This document shows, piece by piece, positions 53,770-63,149 of a stretch of DNA of 64,000 bases; positions within the stretch are counted from its first letter, which is position 1, and each line of letters opens with the position of its first letter. The notes beneath the pieces are model-generated. The model had not been told where the DNA came from. It did not search any database and saw only the letters and a list, made by a program, of their open reading frames with translations. Source of the DNA: Aliidiomarina minuta (GTDB lineage: Bacteria; Pseudomonadota; Gammaproteobacteria; Enterobacterales; Alteromonadaceae); the NCBI RefSeq assembly GCF_003987145.1, contig NZ_PIPL01000002.1, positions 248,001 through 312,000 of the forward strand, given 5' to 3'. A program made the translations under genes and the position numbers.

Positions 53770-54216
53770 ATGAATTTAAAAGCTTTGCTGCTGGTCCGGG
53801 ATATGGAAAAGAAGCGCGAAGATCAAGCCGCGGTGTCTTTGCAGCAGGCAAGACAACAACATGATTTGCAGCATCGGCGATTGCAGGGGCTGGAGCAATA
53901 CCGGCTGGAGTACCTGAACAGCGCTCAGGAGCGGGGTAAAGGTGGGCTGCAGTCGATGCGTTTTGGCCATTATCATGCTTTTGTTGGCAAGCTGGACACC
54001 GGTATTCAGCAGCAGCGTGGAAATCTACAGCGTTTGCAGCAGGTTGTCGAGCAACGACAGAAGTTGTGGATGGAAAAACAGCAGCGGCGCAAAGCGATTG
54101 ATAATCTTATTGAAAAGCATGAAAAAGAGATTGATGTTAAACGTCAGAAACAAGAACAAAAAACCTCGGATGAATATGCAATGCAGGGATTTATGCGCCG
54201 TCGGCGTAGTATTTAA
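53770..54216 (+). CDS. fliJ: Flagellar export chaperone FliJ
   Basis: 148 residues, nearly all coiled coil rich in Gln, Arg and Lys. General export chaperone that joins FliI to FlhA. Sequence is weakly conserved; assignment rests on size, coiled coil and position 3 bp after fliI. Confidence 0.92.
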   Translation: MNLKALLLVRDMEKKREDQAAVSLQQARQQHDLQHRRLQGLEQYRLEYLNSAQERGKGGLQSMRFGHYHAFVGKLDTGIQQQRGNLQRLQQVVEQRQKLWMEKQQRRKAIDNLIEKHEKEIDVKRQKQEQKTSDEYAMQGFMRRRRSI

Positions 54217-54222
54217 TTAAGT

Positions 54223-54240
54223 TTGGAACGGTCTTTGCAT
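54223..54240 (+). promoter_or_regulatory. Sigma-54 promoter of fliK
   Basis: TTTGGAACGGTCTTTGCA: GG (54225-54226), N10, GC (54237-54238). It lies ~57 bases before fliK. Confidence 0.85.
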
Positions 54241-54296
54241 TGTTTAGAGCAATATAGAGTAGCGACCCTATAGGTTGCCGTCCTTGAGGTATTTTC

Positions 54297-55868
54297 ATGC
54301 AGCACATTTTACCCACTGAAATCAGTGTTCATCCTACGCCAGCTACCCCATCTAAGGGCAAGCATTCAGCTGGACAGCAGAATGAAAAAACGGTCTTTGA
54401 GAACGAGCTGGACCGCCATTCAAAGCAGGATGTTAAGGTAAAGCCTGAGTCGCGGGATGCGGCTGACGGCAAAGCGGCAAAAGTTGCCGCAGCGCCAACA
54501 GAGGCAAAGAGCAAAACAGAAGGCAAGGAAGGCAAGAAGTCGGCCGAAGATAAGAGCCCGGCAAAGGACAAAGAACAAGTTGAGGGAGAGGAAGAAGTCG
54601 AGGGTAACAATAAGCCCGATGATAGTGTTGATGACCTGTCTGAAGCAGAAGATTGGTTTAGCCTGATCGAGAATGCACGAAACCTGAGTGAGGGGGAAAT
54701 GCAGGAATTGCAGGAAGCTGTAGTGCAGATTGAAGAAGCTAAGCCAGAATGGTTGCAGGAGGTCGATTTAGACAGTATTGAAGCTGGCTCCGATAACGAA
54801 GAAGCAAGCGCTAAGCTGCAGGCTTTACTGGCTGACTTGATGAGCCAGCTGGATATGAACGAGGGTGAGCTGGAATCTTTGGATATGGAGCAGCTTCGTT
54901 CGATGTTAGCTTCCGTAATTGAGGACTTTGAATGGCAAGGGCAACCACTCACTGAAGAAAGCAAAGAACAGTTATTGGTGTTATTGGATGTTCAGCTAGA
55001 CGCTTTAGAGACTGCGGACGAAGAATCTCCAGAACCTGAAGGCCAGCAGTTGGTGGCAAATTTACTGGCGCAGCTGAATCAGATGCTGCCGAAAGAAAAT
55101 GATAATAGTCGGTCCACTCGGGGAGCCGCGAATCAGCCATCACCGGTAGTACAGGCGATGGCTAAGGCGAGTGAAGAATTGCGCCAGCAAATGCAAAGTG
55201 CTTTATCAGATGATAATGCTAAGCCGGATGACGCTGAGAAGGTAGATAATTTGCGGCGGCTGTTTGCTGACACCTTAGCGCAACAAAATACGGGTAGTGA
55301 GAACCGGCCGCAACAAAATAGCGTCCAGTCTGCAAATAATGCGCAGACTTTAGTGAATAATTCAGCCAATACCCTGTCTACCCAGCAGCGTCAGGCACAG
55401 GAAGCTCAGCAGAGTAGCGCTAAGGAAAGTGCGCGGCAGACTCAACAGGCAATAGATATTCTTGGCCCTCAGGCACCGCAACAATTGCGGGAACGCATTT
55501 CTGTAATGTTTAATAGCCGCACTCAGGCTGCAGAAATAAGACTGGACCCGCCGGATTTAGGGCGCATGCAGATTCGCATTAACCTGAGCCAGGAGCAAAC
55601 TGCGGTCAGTTTCCAGGTTACTAATCCGCAAGCCAGGGAGGCGCTGGAACAAAGTATTCCGCGACTGCGTGAATTGTTGGAAGAACAGGGCTTGAACCTG
55701 TCGGAAGCGAATGTAAGTGAACAATCTGAGCAACAGGCTGGTAGTGACGAAGGAACTGCCGGTTTTGCGAGCAGTATACAGTCTGGTGACGAGCCGGAAC
55801 TAGATGAGCAGGCTTATATTGAAGCTGATATACAACCATTAAATGGCCGAATTGACTACTATGCCTGA
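54297..55868 (+). CDS. fliK: Flagellar hook-length control protein FliK
   Basis: 523 residues. Long, acidic, low-complexity N-terminal two-thirds (Lys/Glu and Gln/Asn-rich) serving as ruler, and a conserved C-terminal domain (~385-480: LRERISVMFNSRTQAAEIRL, PPDLGRMQIRINL, IPRLRELLEEQGLNLSEANVS) that switches FlhB specificity. Own sigma-54 promoter. Confidence 0.94.
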   Translation: MQHILPTEISVHPTPATPSKGKHSAGQQNEKTVFENELDRHSKQDVKVKPESRDAADGKAAKVAAAPTEAKSKTEGKEGKKSAEDKSPAKDKEQVEGEEEVEGNNKPDDSVDDLSEAEDWFSLIENARNLSEGEMQELQEAVVQIEEAKPEWLQEVDLDSIEAGSDNEEASAKLQALLADLMSQLDMNEGELESLDMEQLRSMLASVIEDFEWQGQPLTEESKEQLLVLLDVQLDALETADEESPEPEGQQLVANLLAQLNQMLPKENDNSRSTRGAANQPSPVVQAMAKASEELRQQMQSALSDDNAKPDDAEKVDNLRRLFADTLAQQNTGSENRPQQNSVQSANNAQTLVNNSANTLSTQQRQAQEAQQSSAKESARQTQQAIDILGPQAPQQLRERISVMFNSRTQAAEIRLDPPDLGRMQIRINLSQEQTAVSFQVTNPQAREALEQSIPRLRELLEEQGLNLSEANVSEQSEQQAGSDEGTAGFASSIQSGDEPELDEQAYIEADIQPLNGRIDYYA

Positions 55869-55911
55869 GCGTAAGGACTGATGAGCCGGCGCCGGTAAAG
55901 AGGACAGAAAA

Positions 55912-56430
55912 ATGGCAGCAGAACCAGAAGAGCAGCAAGCGGTTGTCGGTATTAAACAAAATAAGAAAAAGATCCTGATTATAGCAGGGGCTGTAACCGC
56001 TGCAGTGATAGTGATAATTGTTGGCTTGTGGCTACTAACCGGTGGCGAAGAAGTTGATACGGGAAGCGCCTCTGGCGAAGAACAGGAACGGCGGGTCGAT
56101 GACGCTGGGGCTGCTTATTATGTTGCCATGCCTCGTGACTTTATTTTCAATGTACCAGGTGCACAACGAGATCGGGTCGTGCAGATATCAGTCCAGCTGA
56201 TGGTTCGTGGAAGCCGGAATGAAGAATTAGCGCAGCGGAATATACCGTTGATTGAAGGTTCCTTGTTGCAGATTTTTTCAACGGGAACAGCTGAGCGACT
56301 GAGCACGCCAGAAGGTAAACGAGAAATTCGTGTGCAAGCCCGTGAAGCAACCCAGGAAGCTATGCGTGAAGCAACCAATGGCAGCGCTGTAGTGGAAGAA
56401 GTTTTGTTTACCGGATTTGTAATGCAATAG
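55912..56430 (+). CDS. fliL: Flagellar basal body-associated protein FliL
   Basis: 172 residues. Single TM helix (~22-45: ILIIAGAVTAAVIVIIVGLWLL) and a periplasmic domain with YYVAMPRDFIFNVPG, QRDRVVQISVQLMVRG and a C-terminal VVEEVLFTGFVMQ typical of FliL. Stabilises stators. Begins 43 bp after fliK. Confidence 0.94.
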   Translation: MAAEPEEQQAVVGIKQNKKKILIIAGAVTAAVIVIIVGLWLLTGGEEVDTGSASGEEQERRVDDAGAAYYVAMPRDFIFNVPGAQRDRVVQISVQLMVRGSRNEELAQRNIPLIEGSLLQIFSTGTAERLSTPEGKREIRVQAREATQEAMREATNGSAVVEEVLFTGFVMQ

Positions 56431-56448
56431 TTGGATCATTAATTGCAT
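56431..56448 (+). promoter_or_regulatory. Candidate sigma-54 promoter of fliM operon
   Basis: TTGGATCATTAATTGCAT: GG (56433-56434), N10, GC (56445-56446) with TTGCA at -12. It is right after the fliL stop, leaving a ~93-base leader before fliM. Confidence 0.7.
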
Positions 56449-56550
56449 TGATCTGGATAAGTAAGTTTGCACAAGTAAATAGACAAAGTTCGCTGGTTAA
56501 CGCAGTACCTGACCGACGCATATACATTAAAAGGCAAAAGTGAGTTCATT

Positions 56551-57621
56551 ATGGCGGTAAGCGATTTACTTTCACAAGATGAAATTGATGCGCTGTTGCA
56601 TGGAGTAGACGACGTTGAAGAAGATAACGTCGATGCAGCAGGCACTTCCGCAGATGCGATGGATTACGATTTCTCATCACAGGATCGTATTGTGCGTGGG
56701 CGTATGCCTACGCTTGAAATCGTTAATGAACGTTTTGCCCGTCATATGCGCATCAGTTTATTTAATATGATGCGTCGCAGTGCCGAAGTGTCTATCAATG
56801 GCGTGCAAATGATTAAGTTCGGCGAATACGTACACACACTATTTGTTCCTACCAGCCTCAATATGGTGCGTTTTCGTCCGTTAAAAGGAACCGCGCTGAT
56901 AACCATGGAAGCGCGCCTGGTATTTATTCTGGTGGATAATTTCTTCGGTGGTGACGGTCGTTATCACGCGAAAATTGAAGGCCGTGAATTTACGCCAACG
57001 GAACGGCGTATTATCCAAATGCTGTTGAAGCTTATTTTTGAAGATTATAAAGAAGCCTGGGCGCCCGTTATGGATGTGGGTTTTGAATATCTGGACTCAG
57101 AAGTAAACCCAGCGATGGCAAATATCGTCAGTCCAACTGAAGTTATTGTTATCAGCTCATTTCATATAGAACTGGACGGTGGTGGCGGTGATTTTCATAT
57201 TGCGTTGCCCTATTCGATGCTGGAACCTATTCGTGAGCTGCTGGATGCTGGTGTACAAAGCGATAAAGAAGATACCGATTTACGCTGGGGCAAAGCGCTC
57301 CGTGATGAAATCATGGACGTACCGGTTGAACTTAAAGCCAAGCTGCTGGACACTGAGTTGTCTTTGCGTGAGGTAATGGACCTGCAGTCTGGGGATGTTA
57401 TTCCGATTGATATGCCGGAAGACCTCACGGTTTATATTGAGGAACTGCCCACGTTCCGAGCGAAAATGGGCCAGTCACGTGACAACGTGGCACTGAAAAT
57501 TTCAGAAAAAATCAGACGTCCGGAAACTGTTAAATCAGACATCCATATGTTGACCCGTGGTGGTCAACGTATTGGCGGTGATGCTGAATTGCAGCAACTG
57601 GAAGAAGACTTTGACGTATAG
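56551..57621 (+). CDS. fliM: Flagellar motor switch protein FliM
   Basis: 356 residues. N-terminal CheY-P-binding peptide LLSQDEIDALLHGVD, a CheC-like middle domain (RIVRGRMPTLEIVNERFARH, LFNMMRRSAEVS, NFFGGDGR), and a SpoA C-terminal domain. Part of the C ring. Heads fliMNOPQR-flhB. Confidence 0.97.
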   Translation: MAVSDLLSQDEIDALLHGVDDVEEDNVDAAGTSADAMDYDFSSQDRIVRGRMPTLEIVNERFARHMRISLFNMMRRSAEVSINGVQMIKFGEYVHTLFVPTSLNMVRFRPLKGTALITMEARLVFILVDNFFGGDGRYHAKIEGREFTPTERRIIQMLLKLIFEDYKEAWAPVMDVGFEYLDSEVNPAMANIVSPTEVIVISSFHIELDGGGGDFHIALPYSMLEPIRELLDAGVQSDKEDTDLRWGKALRDEIMDVPVELKAKLLDTELSLREVMDLQSGDVIPIDMPEDLTVYIEELPTFRAKMGQSRDNVALKISEKIRRPETVKSDIHMLTRGGQRIGGDAELQQLEEDFDV

Positions 57622-57647
57622 AGACAGCCAACAGGCAAGAGGCGTTT

Positions 57648-58085
57648 ATGAGTGATAAAGATGACAACGACACCCATGATGAAATGGATGATTGGGAAGC
57701 GGCCATGGCTGAACAGGAAGATACTGAAAAAGCTGAGGACGAGGTCGAGGGTGATAATGTTTTAGGTGCGAAAAGAGCAGAGCTGGAAGAGCTAAGCGAT
57801 GACTCTAATCAAAGCCCTGAAGAGCGCCGTAAGCTGGATGCCATTTTAGATATCCCTGTGACTATTTCTATGGAAGTGGGTCGCAGTCAAATTAGTATTC
57901 GCAACTTATTACAGTTGAATCAGGGGTCGGTGGTTGAGCTTGAACGCGTTGCCGGTGAGCCTTTGGACGTACTGGTTAACGGCACTCTGATTGCGCACGG
58001 TGAAGTGGTTGTGGTGAACGATAAATTTGGTATTCGTCTGACTGACGTTATTAGCCAGTTAGAACGCATCCGTAAGCTGCGCTAA
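57648..58085 (+). CDS. fliN: Flagellar motor switch protein FliN
   Basis: 145 residues. Acidic N-terminal extension (~1-65) followed by a complete SpoA domain (LDIPVTISMEVGRSQISIRNLLQLNQGSVVEL, GTLIAHGEVVVVNDKFGIRLTDV). Its stop overlaps the fliO start by 1 base. Confidence 0.96.
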   Translation: MSDKDDNDTHDEMDDWEAAMAEQEDTEKAEDEVEGDNVLGAKRAELEELSDDSNQSPEERRKLDAILDIPVTISMEVGRSQISIRNLLQLNQGSVVELERVAGEPLDVLVNGTLIAHGEVVVVNDKFGIRLTDVISQLERIRKLR

Positions 58086-58432
58086 TGGAACAGACAGGTG
58101 CGTTAAGCTGGGCCGACGCAGGTTCAACTCTGCTGATGCTCTTGGTGGTGCTGGTGGTTATTATACTACTGGCTGGCCTGGTGCGTAAGCTGAACATGCG
58201 TATGCCAACCTATAATAGCCCGGTTAAAATTCTGAGCTCCGTAGCCCTGGGTCCCAAAGAACGCCTGGTTATTGTCAGTATTGGCGAGCAAAAACTGTTG
58301 TTGGGTGTTACTGCTCATCAAATACAGTTATTGCAGACGTTGCCCGATGACTTTAAGGTAAAGGACACAGATAAATCGGCATCATCATCTTTTGCTCAGC
58401 AGGTTATCACGGCAATACGCCGCGACCGCTAG
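58085..58432 (+). CDS. fliO: Flagellar export protein FliO
   Basis: 115 residues. N-terminal TM helix (~12-35: STLLMLLVVLVVIILLAGLV), then a small cytoplasmic domain with ALGPKERLVIVSIGEQKLLLGVT. Assembly factor for the FliP pore. Assigned from motif and position. Confidence 0.93.
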   Translation: MEQTGALSWADAGSTLLMLLVVLVVIILLAGLVRKLNMRMPTYNSPVKILSSVALGPKERLVIVSIGEQKLLLGVTAHQIQLLQTLPDDFKVKDTDKSASSSFAQQVITAIRRDR

Positions 58433-58458
58433 CAGAGTAGCAGCGGAACCCTCCCGTT

Positions 58459-59217
58459 ATGAAATCAAAGTTAATCGCGCTCCTAATTACTTCGGTTGCG
58501 TTGTTCATTGCTACCTTTATACCTGAAGCTCAGGCTCAGGATACATTGAGTGCTATCACAGTGACCACCAACGAAGACGGTAGTCAGGAGTACTCGGTTA
58601 CATTGCAGATTTTAGTCATTATGACAGCGCTGAGTTTTATTCCAGCGATGGTCATAATGATGACTTCGTTTACCCGAATTATAGTGGTGCTGGCAATTCT
58701 GCGGCAGGCTATAGGTTTGCAATCCTCACCGTCTAACCAAATTCTGATTGGTATTACGTTGTTTTTGACTTTTTTCATCATGACCCCGGTTCTGAACACT
58801 ATCAATGAAGACGCATTGCAACCTTACCTGGCGGAGGAAATAGCGCCGTTGGAAGCGGTCGACAGAGCCAGAGCCCCCGTGCAGGCTTTTATGTTGTCGC
58901 AAACACGGCTTACTGACCTGGAAACCTTTATTGATATATCGGGTTATGAGGGCATTGAAGGCCCGGAAGATGTGCCTATGACTATTCTGATTCCGGCTTT
59001 TATCACCAGCGAATTGAAAACTGCTTTCCAGATTGGTTTTATGATCTTTATCCCATTTCTGATTATTGATTTGGTAGTCGCCAGTGTACTGATGGCCATG
59101 GGTATGATGATGCTGTCACCCATGATTGTATCACTGCCTTTTAAATTAATGTTGTTTGTACTGGTCGATGGGTGGAGCATGGTGATGCGCACACTGGCTG
59201 GTAGTTACGGATTATAG
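58459..59217 (+). CDS. fliP: Flagellar export gate protein FliP
   Basis: 252 residues. Cleavable signal peptide ending PEAQAQ, followed by four membrane segments. Marks: MMTSFTRIIVVLAILRQAIG, SPSNQILIGITLFLTFF, ITSELKTAFQIGFMIFIPFL and MMMLSPMIVSLPFK. Core of the export channel. Confidence 0.97.
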   Translation: MKSKLIALLITSVALFIATFIPEAQAQDTLSAITVTTNEDGSQEYSVTLQILVIMTALSFIPAMVIMMTSFTRIIVVLAILRQAIGLQSSPSNQILIGITLFLTFFIMTPVLNTINEDALQPYLAEEIAPLEAVDRARAPVQAFMLSQTRLTDLETFIDISGYEGIEGPEDVPMTILIPAFITSELKTAFQIGFMIFIPFLIIDLVVASVLMAMGMMMLSPMIVSLPFKLMLFVLVDGWSMVMRTLAGSYGL

Positions 59218-59229
59218 CGGGAGGTACTG

Positions 59230-59499
59230 ATGTCACCAGAGGTCTTTTTAGATGTATTCCGCGATGCGCTTTTTATGATAGTGGTGCTGGTCAGCGCTAT
59301 TATTATTCCCAGTCTGTTGGTAGGTCTGGCCGTGGCCGTGTTTCAGGCTGCTACTTCAATTAACGAACAAACCTTGAGTTTCCTGCCTCGTTTGCTGGTA
59401 ACACTAACGGTAATTGGCCTGGGGGGGCATTGGTTTGTGCAGATGCTGATGGATTTTACCATCGGCATGTATATGCGAATCCCTGAAGTTGTTGGTTAA
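59230..59499 (+). CDS. fliQ: Flagellar export gate protein FliQ
   Basis: 89 residues, two TM helices. LVGLAVAVFQAATSINEQTLSFLPRL is the family signature. Stop overlaps the fliR start (TAATG). Confidence 0.96.
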   Translation: MSPEVFLDVFRDALFMIVVLVSAIIIPSLLVGLAVAVFQAATSINEQTLSFLPRLLVTLTVIGLGGHWFVQMLMDFTIGMYMRIPEVVG

Positions 59500-60281
59500 T
59501 GAATATTCTCGAAAGCGTCGTCCTGGATTGGCTGGCGCAGCACTACTGGCCTTTTGTCAGAGTCAGCAGTATGTTTCTTACTATGGCTGTATTCAGTGGC
59601 CAGGGCTTGCCTGCACGCATTAAAATCTTCTTTTCGGTCGCTATTGTTTTTGCAATTGCACCAGCGTTACCTGCCGTAGAAATGCCATTCGAACCCGTAT
59701 CGCTCAGTGGTATGTTGGTAACCGTGCAGCAAATTCTGGTAGGTGTCGCTTTAGGCTTTTTATCCTTATTGGCAGTAAATACTTTCACTATTGCCGGCCA
59801 GGTGCTGGGTATGCAGGTGGGTCTTGGTTTTGCCGCTATGGTGGATCCGAACAGTGGTCAACAGGTGCCTGTACTAGCTCAGTTTTATCTGCTGATGGCT
59901 ACTTTAATGTTTCTCGCTTTTGACGGGCATTTACTTATGCTGCGAGTGGTGGTGCATAGTTTTGAAGCTATTCCGGTAGGCCCTATGGGTCTGGATGCCG
60001 AATCATTTTTCTATATTGCAAACTGGGCTACCTGGATGTTTTCGGCAGCGCTGGGTTTTGCACTTTCAGCAATGATTTCAATACTGCTGATTAACCTTTC
60101 TTTTGGCGTGATGACGCGGGCTTCCCCGCAACTTAATATATTTACCATAGGCTTTCCGATAACCATGATCTCCGGTTTAATGGTGTTATGGCTGACGGTT
60201 GGTAATTTCGTCGTTCACTTTGAAAACCAGTGGCAGCGTGCGATTAATGGCATGTGTTTCCTGCTGGGCGGTAACTGTTAG
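59499..60281 (+). CDS. fliR: Flagellar export gate protein FliR
   Basis: 260 residues, about six TM helices. Marks: RVSSMFLTMAVF, GQVLGMQVGLGFAAMVDPNSGQQVPVL and SPQLNIFTIGFPI. Completes the FliPQR pore. Confidence 0.96.
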   Translation: MNILESVVLDWLAQHYWPFVRVSSMFLTMAVFSGQGLPARIKIFFSVAIVFAIAPALPAVEMPFEPVSLSGMLVTVQQILVGVALGFLSLLAVNTFTIAGQVLGMQVGLGFAAMVDPNSGQQVPVLAQFYLLMATLMFLAFDGHLLMLRVVVHSFEAIPVGPMGLDAESFFYIANWATWMFSAALGFALSAMISILLINLSFGVMTRASPQLNIFTIGFPITMISGLMVLWLTVGNFVVHFENQWQRAINGMCFLLGGNC

Positions 60282-60289
60282 GAGCGCTT

Positions 60290-61417
60290 ATGGCAGAGAC
60301 TGATCAGGAACGTACAGAAGAACCTACGCAGAAGAAGCTGGATGACGCGAAAAAGAAAGGACAAATAGCACGCTCTAAAGAAATGGGAACTCTTGGAGTC
60401 TTATTGTCTGCGGCCATAGGCATGCTTGCAGTTGGGAGCTGGATGGCTGAAGCCATGTTAAGTATTATGGCGCGCCAGTTTTCAGTGTCTCGTGAAGTGA
60501 TTTTTGATGAGAATGCGACTATCAATATCTGGTCCGGTATTCTGAGTACTCTAATGGTTCCGCTGGGCACTTTTTTTGCCATTGTTGTATTTGGTGCTTT
60601 TGTGGGTAATACCATAGTTGGTGGCTTTAATTTTTCCTGGCAGGGGGCTTCTTTTAAACCTAATAAAATGAGTCCGTTAAAGGGTTTCAAGCGGATGTTT
60701 GGTACTCAGGCTCTGGTTGAACTCCTTAAAGCTATCGCTAAGTTCAGTGTGGTTGCGGTCTCGGCTTTCTTTTTATTGCGCTGGCAATTTCCCAATATTC
60801 TGATGCTGTCCTACGGCATAATACCGCAAACTATGAATGACGCAGTTTTATTGTTGGGCTTGATGTTTCTGTTATTGGTTTGCTCCTTGCTTATTATTGT
60901 AGCTATTGATGTGCCTTTTCAGCGTTATAACCATAATAAGCAGCTACGTATGACTAAGCAGGAAGTTAAAGACGAGCGCAAGAACGCAGAGGGTAGTCCG
61001 GAAGTTAAAGGTAAAATTCGTCAGATGCAGCTGTCGATGGCGATGAAACGCATGATGCAGGATATTCCACAAGCCGACGTGATAGTTACTAACCCGACTC
61101 ACTTTGCAGTTGCGTTAAGCTACAACCCGCTATCTAAAGGCGCACCTATGGTAGTGGCTAAAGGTAATGACGAGGTCGCGGCCCGTATTCGTGAAGTTGC
61201 AATGGATAGTGAGGTGCCTATTGTGCAGTCAGCGGCTCTGGCGCGGGCTATTTATTACAGCACCAAGATAGGGCAGGAAGTACCAGAAGGCTTATTCGTT
61301 GCAGTGGCGCAAATCCTGGCTTACGTATTTCAGCTTAAAGACTATAAACGTGGTCAGGGCAAACGTCCAAAGCAGCCTAAAGACTCCCCGATTCCCGAAG
61401 ATTTGCAACATGAATAG
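60290..61417 (+). CDS. flhB: Flagellar export switch protein FlhB
   Basis: 375 residues. Four TM helices, then the cytoplasmic autocleavage domain with NPTH (VIVTNPTHFAVALSY). N-terminus ERTEEPTQKKLDDAKKKGQ is typical. Last flagellar gene here; flhA, usually next in related clusters, is absent from this side and nadE follows. Confidence 0.97.
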   Translation: MAETDQERTEEPTQKKLDDAKKKGQIARSKEMGTLGVLLSAAIGMLAVGSWMAEAMLSIMARQFSVSREVIFDENATINIWSGILSTLMVPLGTFFAIVVFGAFVGNTIVGGFNFSWQGASFKPNKMSPLKGFKRMFGTQALVELLKAIAKFSVVAVSAFFLLRWQFPNILMLSYGIIPQTMNDAVLLLGLMFLLLVCSLLIIVAIDVPFQRYNHNKQLRMTKQEVKDERKNAEGSPEVKGKIRQMQLSMAMKRMMQDIPQADVIVTNPTHFAVALSYNPLSKGAPMVVAKGNDEVAARIREVAMDSEVPIVQSAALARAIYYSTKIGQEVPEGLFVAVAQILAYVFQLKDYKRGQGKRPKQPKDSPIPEDLQHE

Positions 61418-61423
61418 TGCTCG

Positions 61424-61452
61424 TTGCGAGGCCTGCAGGCATCCGCTATGAT
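61424..61452 (+). promoter_or_regulatory. Sigma-70 promoter of nadE-glnB
   Basis: TTGCGA (61424-61429) and TATGAT (61447-61452), 17 bases apart, 45 bases before the ATG. Confidence 0.65.
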
Positions 61453-61496
61453 GCGCGCCTACACGGCGAGTAATGTGAACACATAAAGGTACCTGA

Positions 61497-63116
61497 ATGG
61501 CAGCTGAATTAACTATCGCTCTGGCGCAAATTAACCTGACCGTTGGCGCTATTTCAGCGAATACGGAAAAAGTGGTGCAGCTTATTAAGGAGCAATCCGA
61601 TGCTGATATTATTGTTTTTCCTGAGCTGACCCTGACCGGATATCCGTTGGAAGATATTGTTTATCGTTCTGATCTATATCATGCCCTGGAAGAGGCTATT
61701 GAACGGGTTATTGAAGCCAGTCAGGAAACCGCCGTGTTAATTGGTTACCCAGAGACTGACGGTAAGCAAATTTATAATGTCGTCTCTGTTTTTCATCAGG
61801 GACAACGACTGGCCCATTACCGCAAGCAGTTATTGCCTAACTACAGTATCTTTGACGAAAAACGCTATTTTACCGCTGGCGAAGAAAGCTGTGTATTTGA
61901 ATTTAAAGGACACCAGATTGGCCTTCTTATTTGTGAAGACCTATGGCAACCGGAGCCTATTGCCCGTGCAAAAGCCTGTGGAGCCGAACTTATTCTGTCA
62001 GTCAATGCCTCCCCCTATGAAGAATATAAAGCCGCCCAGCGGCTGCAGGTTTTGCATCAGAGAAGTACTGAAACGAATTTACCTGTGGTGTATGTGAATC
62101 AAGTAGGCGGCCAGGATGAGTTTATTTTTGATGGTAACTCCGTAGTCCTGGATGCTGCAGGCGAAGCCCGCGTTCAGCTGGCACATTGTGAAGAAGAAAT
62201 ATATAACGCTCGTTTTGAGGATGGCGTTTTAAAAGACAGTTATCAGGCACCACAACTTAGCGCAGAGGCTGCGCTTTATAAGGCTCTGGTGCTGGCACTA
62301 CGCGATTATGTCGAGAAGAATGGTTTCAAAAAATTACTTCTGGGTTTATCGGGAGGCATCGATTCCGCTTTAACCTTGGCATTAGCTGTCGATGCGGTGG
62401 GTGCTGATAAAGTTCGTGCAGTTATGATGCCTTATCAGTATACCGCCGATATCAGTGTTGAGGATGCCCGTCAGCAGGCAGAATGGCTGGGTTGCCAGTT
62501 TGATATTGTACCTGTTGCCGGCATGGTCGATAGTTATATGCAGGTGTTGCCGTCACTGACCGGAGAGAAAGAGCTTGATACTACTGAGGAGAACCTGCAG
62601 GCAAGATGCCGCGGTGTGCTGCTAATGGCTATTTCTAATAAAGAAGGCAGCCTGTTGTTGAGTACGGGCAATAAAAGTGAGCTGGCAGTAGGTTACTGTA
62701 CTTTGTACGGTGATATGTGCGGCGGTTTTGCGCCGGTAAAAGATGTGTCTAAGGGTTTAGTTTATACACTTTCACGTTACAGAAATACGCTTGGCAAAGC
62801 CATACCGGAACGCGTTATCGAACGACCTCCTTCAGCGGAACTTGCTCCAGAGCAAAAAGACGAGGACTCCCTACCTCCTTACCCGATTCTGGATGAAATT
62901 ATTGCGGCCTACGTTGAGCAAGATCAGTCACTAGCTGATATGATTAATGCAGGATATGATGAAGAAACTGTCAGGCACATTGTACGTCTGATTGATAGAA
63001 ATGAATATAAACGGCGCCAGGGGGCAGTTGGCCCTAAAGTTACGTCGCGCAGTTTTGGTAAAGAACGGCGTTACCCGATAACCAGCCATTTTTTATATAC
63101 AATGCTGGCGCTGTAA
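61497..63116 (+). CDS. nadE: Glutamine-dependent NAD+ synthetase
   Basis: 539 residues. N-terminal nitrilase-type glutaminase domain (~1-255) with triad Glu43 (FPELTLTG), Lys110 (HYRKQLLPNY) and Cys146 (LLICEDLW); C-terminal synthetase with the PP-loop LSGGIDSALTLALA and STGNKSELAVGYCTLYGD. Makes NAD from nicotinate adenine dinucleotide, ATP and glutamine. Followed 33 bp on by glnB; pairing a glutamine user with the nitrogen sensor may be co-regulation by nitrogen. Confidence 0.97.
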   Translation: MAAELTIALAQINLTVGAISANTEKVVQLIKEQSDADIIVFPELTLTGYPLEDIVYRSDLYHALEEAIERVIEASQETAVLIGYPETDGKQIYNVVSVFHQGQRLAHYRKQLLPNYSIFDEKRYFTAGEESCVFEFKGHQIGLLICEDLWQPEPIARAKACGAELILSVNASPYEEYKAAQRLQVLHQRSTETNLPVVYVNQVGGQDEFIFDGNSVVLDAAGEARVQLAHCEEEIYNARFEDGVLKDSYQAPQLSAEAALYKALVLALRDYVEKNGFKKLLLGLSGGIDSALTLALAVDAVGADKVRAVMMPYQYTADISVEDARQQAEWLGCQFDIVPVAGMVDSYMQVLPSLTGEKELDTTEENLQARCRGVLLMAISNKEGSLLLSTGNKSELAVGYCTLYGDMCGGFAPVKDVSKGLVYTLSRYRNTLGKAIPERVIERPPSAELAPEQKDEDSLPPYPILDEIIAAYVEQDQSLADMINAGYDEETVRHIVRLIDRNEYKRRQGAVGPKVTSRSFGKERRYPITSHFLYTMLAL

Positions 63117-63149
63117 TCGGATTAAGTTTTAAAAGAAGCAGGAGCTAGC

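Noticed and set aside
54329..54964. 211-codon minus-strand frame inside fliK
   Set aside because: Serine-rich mirror of the acidic, low-complexity fliK coding strand.
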